From Leptonema sp964619535 (lineage in GTDB: Bacteria; Spirochaetota; Leptospiria; Leptospirales; Leptonemataceae): a DNA stretch of 64,000 nt. Numbering within the stretch: the first letter of the stretch is position 1; every line of letters starts with the position of its first letter. The notes below the pieces were generated by a model. It made no database searches. It saw nothing but the letters and a program-made list of their open reading frames with translations, and was not told the DNA's origin. A program made the translations under genes and the position numbers. The stretch lies in contig CAZUEX010000005.1 in the NCBI GenBank assembly GCA_964619535.1, forward strand, positions 1 through 64,000, in the 5' to 3' direction. Positions 17,077 through 25,455 of this stretch are shown here, piece by piece.

Positions 17077-17889
17077 TCAGCCGCTTTTCTTCTTGTCGGG
17101 GATCGGGATTTCGATCGTAAAGATTGTGCTTTTGACCGCAGACCGGTACTGGATCAGGCGGCTGAATACAATGTCCACGTCAAAAGGCTCATAGCCGGCC
17201 TTTAAGAACAGGATGATGCTGCGAAGGCCGGCCCCGAAGCCACCACCTGCATGGTCTGCATTCTTTTCGTAGAGGTTTACAGCTGCTTCAAAGGGATGCG
17301 CGCCGGCACGCATCAGGTCATCCTTGATCTTTTCGAGGTTATACTCCACGCGTTCGCGGTCGATGACGGTGATCGGTGAATTGTTGATGACGTTAACAAC
17401 GAGGATGCGCTGATCATTCTTCTTCTGCACGCGCAGGGTCAGGGTAATCTTCTTTTGAAAACGCTCTGACAGGGCAAAGGAATTCGTTCTGTGCTTTTCG
17501 ATGAGCTTGAGGATGGAAGCGGTCAGGTCGATGTTGTCCAGGCCATACCGCTTCAGAACATCCGCCTGGTTGTTCTCGATGGCAGATTGAACGTCATCGA
17601 TCACTGCCTCGCGATCTGCAGAAGGATCCTCGGCCAGAATGCGCTGCACGAGCGCGCTTTCCAGCAAGGCCCACCGGTTATTGGCCTTATTGGCATTGTT
17701 GATCAGCTCGCCGATGGACCAGAAAGCCCCCTCGGCCAGGAGAAAGGAATCGGGATCATCCCCTTCTGCATCGAACAGGCCGTAGATGGTTGAGCGCAGC
17801 CACATTTCACCATCGGGAATATAATTACGCCCGATCTCCAGGACCTGGTCTTCATTTTCAAGATCAATGTTTGGATATGACTGTATCAT
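17077..17889 (-). CDS. Orphan GHKL/HATPase-domain protein
   Basis: A 270-residue soluble protein without recognisable sensor, phosphoacceptor histidine or receiver. An N-box-like IGELINNANKANNR (near residue 60) and a C-terminal G-box-like HAGGGFGAGLRSIILFLKA point to a histidine-kinase-type ATPase fold. About 110 residues separate the N-box from the part resembling the D-box (VVNVINNSP). It could be an anti-sigma-type or phosphatase regulator. A TTG ten codons upstream is possible; I prefer the ATG at 17889. It converges with cimA with two bases between. Confidence 0.55.
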   Translation of the reverse strand: MIQSYPNIDLENEDQVLEIGRNYIPDGEMWLRSTIYGLFDAEGDDPDSFLLAEGAFWSIGELINNANKANNRWALLESALVQRILAEDPSADREAVIDDVQSAIENNQADVLKRYGLDNIDLTASILKLIEKHRTNSFALSERFQKKITLTLRVQKKNDQRILVVNVINNSPITVIDRERVEYNLEKIKDDLMRAGAHPFEAAVNLYEKNADHAGGGFGAGLRSIILFLKAGYEPFDVDIVFSRLIQYRSAVKSTIFTIEIPIPDKKKSG

Positions 17890-18114
17890 TGGATTGTTCA
17901 AGCCCGTCCCGCTACACAATAGTAAAGGATTTGCTTCGCAACATTTTTTCTTCGGTCACGAAGCGAGCTTCCGCTTCAGAATAAGACGGGACGTTTCTGT
18001 AAAGATAATGAAATTGTTTCAGCTTTCAACTCAGATTTTAGAATGGGTCTAAATGGATTTTGAGATAGAATCTCATGAATGTTGACATGGTCACAGGCGG
18101 AGAAAAAAAGGACC

Positions 18115-19425
18115 ATGCAACGACGCAGCAGTGTAGGTGTGCTGCTTTTCATCCTGATCCTCGACTTGATGGGCTTTACGCTCATCTTTCCTCTGGTCCC
18201 TGACCTGCTTACATTCTACGTTCATTCCAGCCACCATGCCATCGATGCCTATCTGCCAGGTGTGATTGATTGGCTCCTGCAGTTTGCGCCCGGAATCGGC
18301 ACAACGGAAGAGCGCGAGATTATTCTACTTGGCGGTATCCTGGCCTCGTTGTATGCCCTGCTGCAGTTCTTCCTTGCTCCGTTCTGGGGGCGGCTTTCCG
18401 ATCGTATCGGTCGCCGGCCGGTGCTTCTCATGACAAGCCTCGGCCTTGGAATGGCCTATTTGATCTGGGGATTCTCGACCACATTTACGCTGTTCCTGGC
18501 CTCCCGTATCCTGGCCGGCATCATGGCCGGCAACATGGGCGTGGCCACGGCCGCCATGGCCGACCTTTCCACAGAAGAGGGCCGGACCAGAAGCATGGGG
18601 CTTGTGGGGGCTGCCTTTGGCGTTGGCTTTATTGTGGGGCCGGCCCTTGGCGGGCTGCTGTCCACCTACGATATGAGCACCGTACCGGGCTCTTTTCATC
18701 CGTTTTCTGCAGCGGCCTTTGTATCGGTGGCCCTGTCGCTGCTCAGTGCCCTGTTGAATTACTTTTTCCTGACCGAAACCCTTCCCGCTGAGATGCGAAG
18801 CAAGCAGCCCTTTCGGGTGGACTATCCGTTTCGTGTTCTGTCTGAACTGAAGGAGCCGGTCTTTCGGCGAATGATGGCGTTGAACTTTGCCTTCATGTTT
18901 CTTTTTACCTCGTTTGAGTTTACTGTAACCTTCTTCTACAAGATCGATTTTGGTCTGGCACCGGCAAAGATTGGCCTGGTTTTCTTTTATATGGGATTGT
19001 TACTTGCCTTTGGCCAGGGATATCTCGTGCGACGTCTTTCGGGGCGTATTTCGGATCGGGCCATGATCCTGGCAGGCGTTCTTCTCATTGCCTCCGGTCT
19101 GCCTCTGCTGGCACTGTCAGCTCCCTCCGTGCAGTACTCCCTTCTTGCCCTTGCCCCCGTTGCCATCGGCTCTTCGCTGTTGCAGCCTGCCATGGCCGGG
19201 CTGGCCAGTCGCTCCATCTCTGCGGATCGGCAGGGGCTTGCCATGGGGAGCTTTCGATCGATGGGCTCGCTTGCACGCGGTGTGGGGCCGATTTTTGGTT
19301 CGTACGTTTATGGCTCGATGGGAATTACGGTAACATACGTCATGATCGGTGTGCTGCTGCTTGTGTCTTTTGTGGCCGGAGCGGGTACACTGCGAAGTGC
19401 TCAGAAAGCTGCCAGCAACACATAG
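18115..19425 (+). CDS. MFS transporter, TetA/multidrug type
   Basis: A 436-residue 12-helix major facilitator protein. The conserved loop after helix 2 reads GRLSDRIGRRPVLLMTSLG, and GIMAGNMGVATAAMADLS follows, as in drug:proton antiporters of the TetA/DHA1 type. The start is chosen at the ATG after AAAAGGACC; an upstream ATG at 18079 adds a non-hydrophobic leader. The 3' end overlaps the convergent VTT-domain gene by 25 bases. The substrate is unknown. Confidence 0.8.
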   Translation: MQRRSSVGVLLFILILDLMGFTLIFPLVPDLLTFYVHSSHHAIDAYLPGVIDWLLQFAPGIGTTEEREIILLGGILASLYALLQFFLAPFWGRLSDRIGRRPVLLMTSLGLGMAYLIWGFSTTFTLFLASRILAGIMAGNMGVATAAMADLSTEEGRTRSMGLVGAAFGVGFIVGPALGGLLSTYDMSTVPGSFHPFSAAAFVSVALSLLSALLNYFFLTETLPAEMRSKQPFRVDYPFRVLSELKEPVFRRMMALNFAFMFLFTSFEFTVTFFYKIDFGLAPAKIGLVFFYMGLLLAFGQGYLVRRLSGRISDRAMILAGVLLIASGLPLLALSAPSVQYSLLALAPVAIGSSLLQPAMAGLASRSISADRQGLAMGSFRSMGSLARGVGPIFGSYVYGSMGITVTYVMIGVLLLVSFVAGAGTLRSAQKAASNT

Positions 19426-19826
19426 CGGGCCACGCGAAGCGTCAGCACAACGGGAATAAAAAGGCGAAGCGACACCCTGGCGAATCCGGCCAGAACCGTA
19501 ATGGGATCGCCGATTACAGGTGTCCAGGAAAGAAGCAGGGCGAAGCCTCCGAATCGATGTAGCAATTTCCAGGCAGCCAGTCCTGTTTTTGAAGAACGAA
19601 TTCTGTCGGCAAGCAGCCTTCCTCCTGTATAACCAAGCCAGTAGTTCAGCATGCATGCAAGTCCATTGCCGGTCGAAGCCCAGAGTACGGCTGAAGGGGC
19701 CGGCATACCTGCATGGATGGCAACGAGCAGGGCGGCCTCTGAACTGAAGGGAAGGAGTGTGGCGGCCAGGAATGACAGGATCGCCAGGCCTGGCCCACCA
19801 TACTCCGGAAGCAGGGTTTCAATCAT
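19401..19826 (-). CDS. YqaA-like VTT-domain membrane protein
   Basis: A 141-residue small membrane protein related to YqaA/DedA (SNARE-associated/VTT domain). It has an N-terminal LAILSFLAATLLPFSSEAAL, a re-entrant-type segment, then WTPVIGDPITVLAGFARVSL and a last hydrophobic helix. DedA relatives are linked to lipid scrambling and proton homeostasis; for YqaA the role is not settled. Its 5' end overlaps the end of the M28 peptidase gene by eight bases, suggesting co-transcription. Confidence 0.75.
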   Translation of the reverse strand: MIETLLPEYGGPGLAILSFLAATLLPFSSEAALLVAIHAGMPAPSAVLWASTGNGLACMLNYWLGYTGGRLLADRIRSSKTGLAAWKLLHRFGGFALLLSWTPVIGDPITVLAGFARVSLRLFIPVVLTLRVARYVLLAAF

Positions 19827-21588
19827 CGGACGGCATCAGCTCTGTTCTGCCTTCCATCATCCGTCCGTCTCGCAGCCATTTCACCGAATAGCGGACGCCC
19901 AGCCGGGCCTCACTTAAAAAGCCCATCAGGTCATGTATGTCCTGGATCTTCTTGGAGCCAAGCTCAACGATGCGGTCCCCTTCTTTGATACCGGTACGCG
20001 CAATGGGTGCACCGGAAACGATGCCACCGACCAGCAGGCCGGGAGTACCGGTGTCGTAGGAGCCCGGAATAATACCAAGCCGTACCTTGAAGTCAAAGCT
20101 GTTATGCTGTGGCTCTTCCGGAGCCTGTTGAAATACAGGCGGAGCAAAGGCCAGGCGGCGTATAATCTGTTCGCTGAAGAGGGTCAGGGCATAGAGGCCT
20201 TTGAAGTTGATCAGCGCATAATCATCTTCGGGACGGTGGTATTCGCCATGTGTCCCCGTAAAAAGAAAGACCACCGGTACCTTCTTGCGATAGAAGGGAC
20301 TGTGGTCGCTTGGGCCCATACCACCCTTCATCCAGCGTAGCTCGGGCCGCTCTTCAGGCGGAAAGATACGCTGAACGGTAGAGGCATAGGCCTTTTCGAT
20401 GATGGCCTGCAGCGAAGGGTCGGCCGTGTCCCTGCCCTGAATCGTCAGGCCTCGACTTTTACGAAGCCGGCCTACCATGTCGGCGTTTAGCATGGCTATC
20501 GTACGATGCGCCTTGAAAAACTCGCTTTCTACGAAATGTGAGGAGCCAAAGAGGCCGCGTTCTTCGGCATCAAAATTGATAAAGACGACGTTGACGTCTG
20601 CAGGAAGCAGGGCGGGATTTGCATCGAGTTTGGCCTTCATGGCCGCTGCAAGCTCAAGGATCAAGGCCGTTCCCGAAGCATTGTCATCGGCGCCGTTATA
20701 CACCGGTCCCATGGGGCCCATCGAAGAGCCAGGCAGACCATGCCCGAGGTGGTCATAGTGGGCCCCCGCATAGATGATACGCTGATCCTTGGTGATGGGT
20801 CTTAGCGATGCGACGAGGTTAAACCCCGTGCGCTTTCTGGGCGCGAAACGAACATCCAGCCGGGCCTGCACATTCTTCTGTGCCGCCTGAAGCAGCTCTT
20901 CATCATGGACGCTGAAAACGACCGGCGGGCCAGACTTTGCCCTCCCTCCGTGCAGCTGCTCTGTTTGAATCGCCTCACCACTGCCTTTCAGAAAGATAAC
21001 AGCCGCAGGCTCGAATCGCTTTGCATTCTCATATTTGGCGTGGAATGAGATCAGCTTTCTGTAAGGACGGCTGCCGTGCGGGCCTTCCGGCCCGTAGCGG
21101 CGACATACCAGAATCGATCCCTGTAAGGTGCCTTCTCTTTCTTTTTCGATATGGGCCAGCTCATCAAAGCCCTTATACGGTGGCATGCAGTGGCCACCGT
21201 CGACGAGGATGGCCTGAACCTGTTTCGAATTGCCAAAGGGAAGGGGAATGGTGTTGAATGAGCGTCCTTCAATATGAACAGCATTGGTTCCTGTGGCCTG
21301 CATCCCATCGTGAAAGATAAATGGCATGCGGTAGTCGGGAAAAACCGGATGTAAACCGGCCTGCCTGTAGGCCTGAACGATATAGTCTCGAGCCCTTTCG
21401 ATGCCCTTTCCCGTCATACGACCTTCCATGGCATCGGAAGAGAGGATGCCCAGATGGTATTTGAGATCGTTCTCGGTTATATCGGGATGTAAAGGCCCTT
21501 TGCAGGCCGTAAGGGACAGTATGGTCAGGATGAGAATGGGGGTTGCGCGAAATGCATATGCAAGAACAGCATGCTTCATGAACCACAT
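19819..21588 (-). CDS. M28 family zinc aminopeptidase-like lipoprotein with PDZ domain
   Basis: A 589-residue exported peptidase. The N-terminal signal ends with lipobox LTAC. The M28 zinc site is visible: GAHYDHLGHG, YNGADDNASGTA, FDAEERGLFGSSH and MLNADMVGRL, with the distal histidine in GPSDHSPFYR. A protease-associated-type insert occupies roughly residues 120-245. The last 90 residues form a PDZ-like domain (GIKEGDRIVELGSKKIQDI). It likely trims peptides in the periplasm. The start could also be the ATG three codons later. Confidence 0.85.
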   Translation of the reverse strand: MWFMKHAVLAYAFRATPILILTILSLTACKGPLHPDITENDLKYHLGILSSDAMEGRMTGKGIERARDYIVQAYRQAGLHPVFPDYRMPFIFHDGMQATGTNAVHIEGRSFNTIPLPFGNSKQVQAILVDGGHCMPPYKGFDELAHIEKEREGTLQGSILVCRRYGPEGPHGSRPYRKLISFHAKYENAKRFEPAAVIFLKGSGEAIQTEQLHGGRAKSGPPVVFSVHDEELLQAAQKNVQARLDVRFAPRKRTGFNLVASLRPITKDQRIIYAGAHYDHLGHGLPGSSMGPMGPVYNGADDNASGTALILELAAAMKAKLDANPALLPADVNVVFINFDAEERGLFGSSHFVESEFFKAHRTIAMLNADMVGRLRKSRGLTIQGRDTADPSLQAIIEKAYASTVQRIFPPEERPELRWMKGGMGPSDHSPFYRKKVPVVFLFTGTHGEYHRPEDDYALINFKGLYALTLFSEQIIRRLAFAPPVFQQAPEEPQHNSFDFKVRLGIIPGSYDTGTPGLLVGGIVSGAPIARTGIKEGDRIVELGSKKIQDIHDLMGFLSEARLGVRYSVKWLRDGRMMEGRTELMPSDD

Positions 21589-21686
21589 ATCAGTTTAAAG
21601 ATGTTCGCTGTCATCCAGAATTGTCATGAAGAACGTGGATTTTATGTTCGCCGGATGCTGCAGTTCCATCCGTATGGAAAAGACAT

Positions 21687-22520
21687 ATGAGCGAAAAACA
21701 GGTGTGCCTTTTAACGGGAGCTGCAGGGGGATTGGGTCGGGCTATTCTACAGCAGTTAATTGTAGATGGATACCATGTCGTGGCCACAGACCTGAAGGCC
21801 GATCAGATAAAAGAGGCGGCTCAGGACATTACCGCCAGGTTAGGCGTGAACAGCGATCGGATCCTGGCCATGGCCCTTGATGTCCGATCGATGAAAGCCT
21901 GGTCATTGGTCTGGGACCGTGCCATTGCCCGCTTCGGTGCGGTCGATATCCTGATTAACAACGCCGGTGTGCTTCAGCCCTCCTATGTAGCAGATCTAAC
22001 GCCGCAGAGCATCGATCTACAGATCGATGTCAATACAAAGGGCACGCTTTATGGCATGAGCCATGCAGCCCGATATATGCAGAGCCGGCGTAGGGGACAT
22101 ATTATCAATATCGCTTCTCTGGCCGGCATCAGCCCTGTTCCGGGGATGTCTGTTTACAGTGCTTCAAAGTTTGCCGTGCGGTCTGCTTCTCTGGCTGCTG
22201 CCCGGGAGCTTCGTGAATATGGCGTGGCCGTCAGTGTTGTCTGCCCCGATGGCATTGCAACGGCGATGGTCGATGATCACAGACACAGGGATGAAGCAGC
22301 GATGATATTCTCTGCTCCGTCTCTTCTTCAGGCAGAAGACGTGGCTCAGATCGTCGTGAAGAAGGTTCTTGTATCCAGGCCTGTTGAAGTACTGATCCCC
22401 ACAGCAAGGGGATGGCTTGCAAAGCTGGGCGGGGCCTTTCCTGCCCTGTACACCTGGCTTGCGCCTCTCTTTATTCGCATGGGGATTAGCCGGCAGCGGA
22501 AATTTCACAACCCCGTTTGA
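21687..22520 (+). CDS. SDR family oxidoreductase
   Basis: A 277-residue classical short-chain dehydrogenase/reductase. Visible are the NAD(P) loop LLTGAAGGLGRAI, VDILINNAGVLQ, the serine in INIASLAGISPV and the catalytic VYSASKFAVRS (YxxxK). The C-terminal extension has a hydrophobic stretch (LGGAFPALYTWLAPLFI) that may contact the membrane or a fatty substrate, as in long-chain SDRs. The substrate is unknown. GGAAAAGAC precedes the ATG. Confidence 0.85.
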   Translation: MSEKQVCLLTGAAGGLGRAILQQLIVDGYHVVATDLKADQIKEAAQDITARLGVNSDRILAMALDVRSMKAWSLVWDRAIARFGAVDILINNAGVLQPSYVADLTPQSIDLQIDVNTKGTLYGMSHAARYMQSRRRGHIINIASLAGISPVPGMSVYSASKFAVRSASLAAARELREYGVAVSVVCPDGIATAMVDDHRHRDEAAMIFSAPSLLQAEDVAQIVVKKVLVSRPVEVLIPTARGWLAKLGGAFPALYTWLAPLFIRMGISRQRKFHNPV

Positions 22521-22562
22521 AAAATTTCTGGCAGAGCCTGGAAGTCAGGAAAGTTCTGTAAT

Positions 22563-24233
22563 ATGTTCACACCGGAATTGGTTCGTTCTCTGCGCGCATA
22601 TTCGCTCAACCGCTTTTTCAGCGACGTCAGTGCAGGTGTGGTTGTCGGTATCGTTGCTCTTCCCCTGGCCATTGCCTTTGCCATAGCATCCGGTGTGTCG
22701 CCGGAGCGAGGCCTGATCACCGCTGTTGTGGCCGGTTTTCTCATCTCTGTGTTCGGTGGAAGCCGGGTTCAGATCGGCGGCCCGACGGGGGCCTTTGTGG
22801 TCATCGTTTACGGCATCGTTCAGGAGTTCGGAATCAGTGGCCTGCTTGTTGCAACCTTTCTTGCCGGTGTGATGCTGCTGATCATGGGATTTGCCCGTCT
22901 TGGCTCCGTTATCCGTTATATCCCTCATCCCGTCACCGTTGGCTTTACAAGTGGCATTGCCGTGATCATCTTTTCCACACAGATGCGGGATTTCTTCGGT
23001 CTGCCGATCGTCAGCCTTCCTGCGGACTTTGCAGGGCAGTGGAAGATCTATCTGCAGAGTATCGGCTCCATCCATCCTGTTTCGCTTGTAATGGCCCTTC
23101 TCAGTACGATTGCTCTGGTGGTCTGGCCAAAACTGTCTCATCGCATACCGGGTTCCATCGTTGTGATCGTTGTGGCCACGCTGGTTACCGTGCAGTTTGA
23201 TCTTCCCGTCGATACGATCGGATCACGCTTTGGTGAGATCCCGTCCGATCTTCCGCGGCCGTCCTTCTTTGAGATCAACCTCGATATGGTAGCACGCCTG
23301 CTGCCCTCTGCCTTTGCCATTGCCTTGCTCGGGGCGATCGAGTCCCTGCTTTCCGCCGTTGTGGCCGATGGGATGACGGGAAGTCGTCACAATCCGGATG
23401 CAGAGCTGGTGGCGCAGGGGATTGCCAATCTGGCTTCTCCGCTTTTTGGCGGGATTCCGGCCACAGGCGCCATTGCAAGAACGGCAACGAATATCAAGAA
23501 CGGTGCTACGAGTCCGGTAGCGGGTATCGTACATGCCGCTACGCTGCTCGGTATCATGTTGCTTTTCGGTTCTTACGTGAAGTTCATTCCCATGCCCGTG
23601 CTGGCTTCGATCCTTGTAATCGTAGCCTACAATATGAGTGAATGGCGGACCTTCGTTGGAATCCTGAAAAGTCCGCGCAGCGATGTAATCGTGCTGATCG
23701 TTACCTTTTTGCTTACGGTGGTCTTCAATCTCATCCTTGCCATTGAAGTGGGGATGGTTCTTGCTGTATTGCTTTTTATTCGGCGAATGGCGCAGGTTAG
23801 CCAGGTGCGGGTTCTTTCGCAGGACTCCCCGATGGATGAAGAATCAGAAACCTCAGACGATCCGATGGACATCAAGAACAAAACGGTGCCTCCGAAGACC
23901 GAGGTCTATGAGATTAACGGTCCGTTCTTTTTTGGCACGGCCAATATCTTTGCCAATGCCGTTCGCATTTCAGGCGATCCACCGCTTGTTCGCATCCTGC
24001 GAATGCGCCGGGTTCCTGCCATCGATGCCACCGGGATTCACATGCTTAAGAAGTTCCTCGGTGACTCCAGGCGTGAAGGCATCAAGGTAGTGCTTTCGGG
24101 GGTTCACAAGCAGCCTCTCTTTGCCCTCGAAAAGGCAGGCCTCCTTGAAGAGCTGGGAGAAGAAAACATTGCCGAGAACATTGACGTAGCGCTGCAACGC
24201 GCTCTGGCCATCATGGGGCAGAAGTCTGAATGA
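22563..24233 (+). CDS. SulP family anion permease with STAS domain
   Basis: A 556-residue inner-membrane transporter of the SulP/SLC26 family. The membrane part (to about residue 415) begins FFSDVSAGVVVGIVALPLAI and contains SPERGLITAVVAGF, GGSRVQIGGPTGAFVVIVYG and PATGAIARTATNIKNGA. The cytoplasmic C-terminus is a STAS domain (VYEINGPFFFGTANIFANAV; DATGIHMLKKFL). Members carry sulfate, bicarbonate or dicarboxylates; the substrate cannot be assigned. It lies 42 bases after the SDR gene on the same strand. Confidence 0.88.
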   Translation: MFTPELVRSLRAYSLNRFFSDVSAGVVVGIVALPLAIAFAIASGVSPERGLITAVVAGFLISVFGGSRVQIGGPTGAFVVIVYGIVQEFGISGLLVATFLAGVMLLIMGFARLGSVIRYIPHPVTVGFTSGIAVIIFSTQMRDFFGLPIVSLPADFAGQWKIYLQSIGSIHPVSLVMALLSTIALVVWPKLSHRIPGSIVVIVVATLVTVQFDLPVDTIGSRFGEIPSDLPRPSFFEINLDMVARLLPSAFAIALLGAIESLLSAVVADGMTGSRHNPDAELVAQGIANLASPLFGGIPATGAIARTATNIKNGATSPVAGIVHAATLLGIMLLFGSYVKFIPMPVLASILVIVAYNMSEWRTFVGILKSPRSDVIVLIVTFLLTVVFNLILAIEVGMVLAVLLFIRRMAQVSQVRVLSQDSPMDEESETSDDPMDIKNKTVPPKTEVYEINGPFFFGTANIFANAVRISGDPPLVRILRMRRVPAIDATGIHMLKKFLGDSRREGIKVVLSGVHKQPLFALEKAGLLEELGEENIAENIDVALQRALAIMGQKSE

Positions 24234-24350
24234 GGATGACGGTGGTCCGGGCAAGCTGCATGTAAGAAACAATAGACAGCATCGGTGCAGTCGGGGGAGT
24301 GGCCTTACACGTAGACGAAGTTTACAGGGAAGAGTGAACAGGAGACGAGT

Positions 24351-24758
24351 ATGGATCTCGTACGGTGGCAACCGGAATATGAACTCGGCATTAAAGAAAT
24401 CGATGAGCAGCATCGCAAGCTTGTCGATATCCTGAACGAAGTTATACACATGAAAGTGGCCGGTGTGACCTCTGAGCGATTTGAACGTGTCATCGAAGAC
24501 CTTGTGGATTACACCGACTATCACTTCAATACCGAAGAGCAGTACATGGAGCGCTGCGGTTTTGAAGGGCTGTATGCACATCGTCGTCTGCACGATGGCT
24601 TTTCTGACAGGTTACGCGTTCTGTATCTGAATACCACGGTCGGTGATGAAGAACGAACCGATGAGGTTCTGGATTTCCTGAAGAACTGGCTGATTCACCA
24701 CATTATGAAGACGGACCGGGAATACGTTGATCTGATGAAAGAAAAAGGCCTGAATTAG
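24351..24758 (+). CDS. Bacteriohemerythrin
   Basis: A 135-residue single-domain hemerythrin. The di-iron ligands can be read in order: the motif IKEIDEQHRKLVDIL (His, Glu nearby), the HFNTEEQYM motif (His and Glu), AHRRLHDGF (His) and LIHHIMKTDREY (His and Asp). Such proteins bind oxygen or nitric oxide. With a nitrous oxide reductase cluster elsewhere in the window, a role in O2 or NO handling under microoxic conditions is plausible but inferred. CAGGAGACGAGT precedes the ATG. Confidence 0.9.
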   Translation: MDLVRWQPEYELGIKEIDEQHRKLVDILNEVIHMKVAGVTSERFERVIEDLVDYTDYHFNTEEQYMERCGFEGLYAHRRLHDGFSDRLRVLYLNTTVGDEERTDEVLDFLKNWLIHHIMKTDREYVDLMKEKGLN

Positions 24759-24819
24759 CGCACAGTTCCTGCCTGTTTCTTTTGCCCGAGCCCGTGAAAT
24801 AATCAGACGCCTTTGCAGG

Positions 24820-25455
24820 CTACTTCCAGTGGATCTGCTTTTCCATCAGCTGTGCCCATTCCTGGCGAAGCTCTGCATAATACTCCGGTCGTTCATAAGA
24901 AACGGACTGGATGGCCATCCCACGCAAAAGATAGATCGTTAGATTCATCAAGGTGCGCGCATCGGGGCCATGGTCACCTGTGAGGAGGTGGTCGGTCCAG
25001 AGCCTGTCCAGGGATGCGTGAAATTTCTCGAGGATGGGCAGGAGCCGTTCTTTCAGCTCGGCGTCGGTCCGTGCCGCATTGTTAAACTCCAGCCATACGT
25101 CACGGTGGCGTCCGGTGTAAAAGTTATCCCAGATAAAGTCCAGTATGGCCTGAAAGCTGCCCCCGCGCTTTAGCGAGCTGGCTGCTTCCTGCGCCCTCTC
25201 GATGGCGTAGTTGAGGATCGATTCGGCGGCTTCGGCAACCAGGTCCTTTTTGCTTCGGTAATGGTGGCTCCAGGCCCCTCTGGAGGCGCCGGCCTCTTTT
25301 AAGATGACCGACAGAGAGGAGCCATGGTAGCCATACTTTTGCAGGCAGACCAGGGTGGCCTCGATAAGACGGGCCTTCATCTGGCGTGAGCGATCTTCCT
25401 GCCTGCGATGCGTTTTCTGGCTTTCCGTTTTCACCTGGCTTTGACCGGCATTCAT
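24820..25455 (-). CDS. TetR family transcriptional regulator
   Basis: A 211-residue regulator with an N-terminal helix-turn-helix (about residues 28-75: LIEATLVCLQKYGYHGSSL, then GASRGAWSHHYRSKKDLV) and a helical ligand domain. It is the last gene of an operon with the ThDP enzyme and FAD dehydrogenase genes; its ATG overlaps the ThDP stop as ATGA. A perfect palindrome at 28862-28887 before the first gene of the operon is a good candidate for its own operator, which would give autoregulation. Confidence 0.87.
   Translation of the reverse strand: MNAGQSQVKTESQKTHRRQEDRSRQMKARLIEATLVCLQKYGYHGSSLSVILKEAGASRGAWSHHYRSKKDLVAEAAESILNYAIERAQEAASSLKRGGSFQAILDFIWDNFYTGRHRDVWLEFNNAARTDAELKERLLPILEKFHASLDRLWTDHLLTGDHGPDARTLMNLTIYLLRGMAIQSVSYERPEYYAELRQEWAQLMEKQIHWK

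Noticed and set aside
22545..23141. Minus-strand frame across the SulP gene
   Set aside because: The translation is unnaturally rich in His, Asp and Lys, as expected from the reverse of membrane-protein codons.
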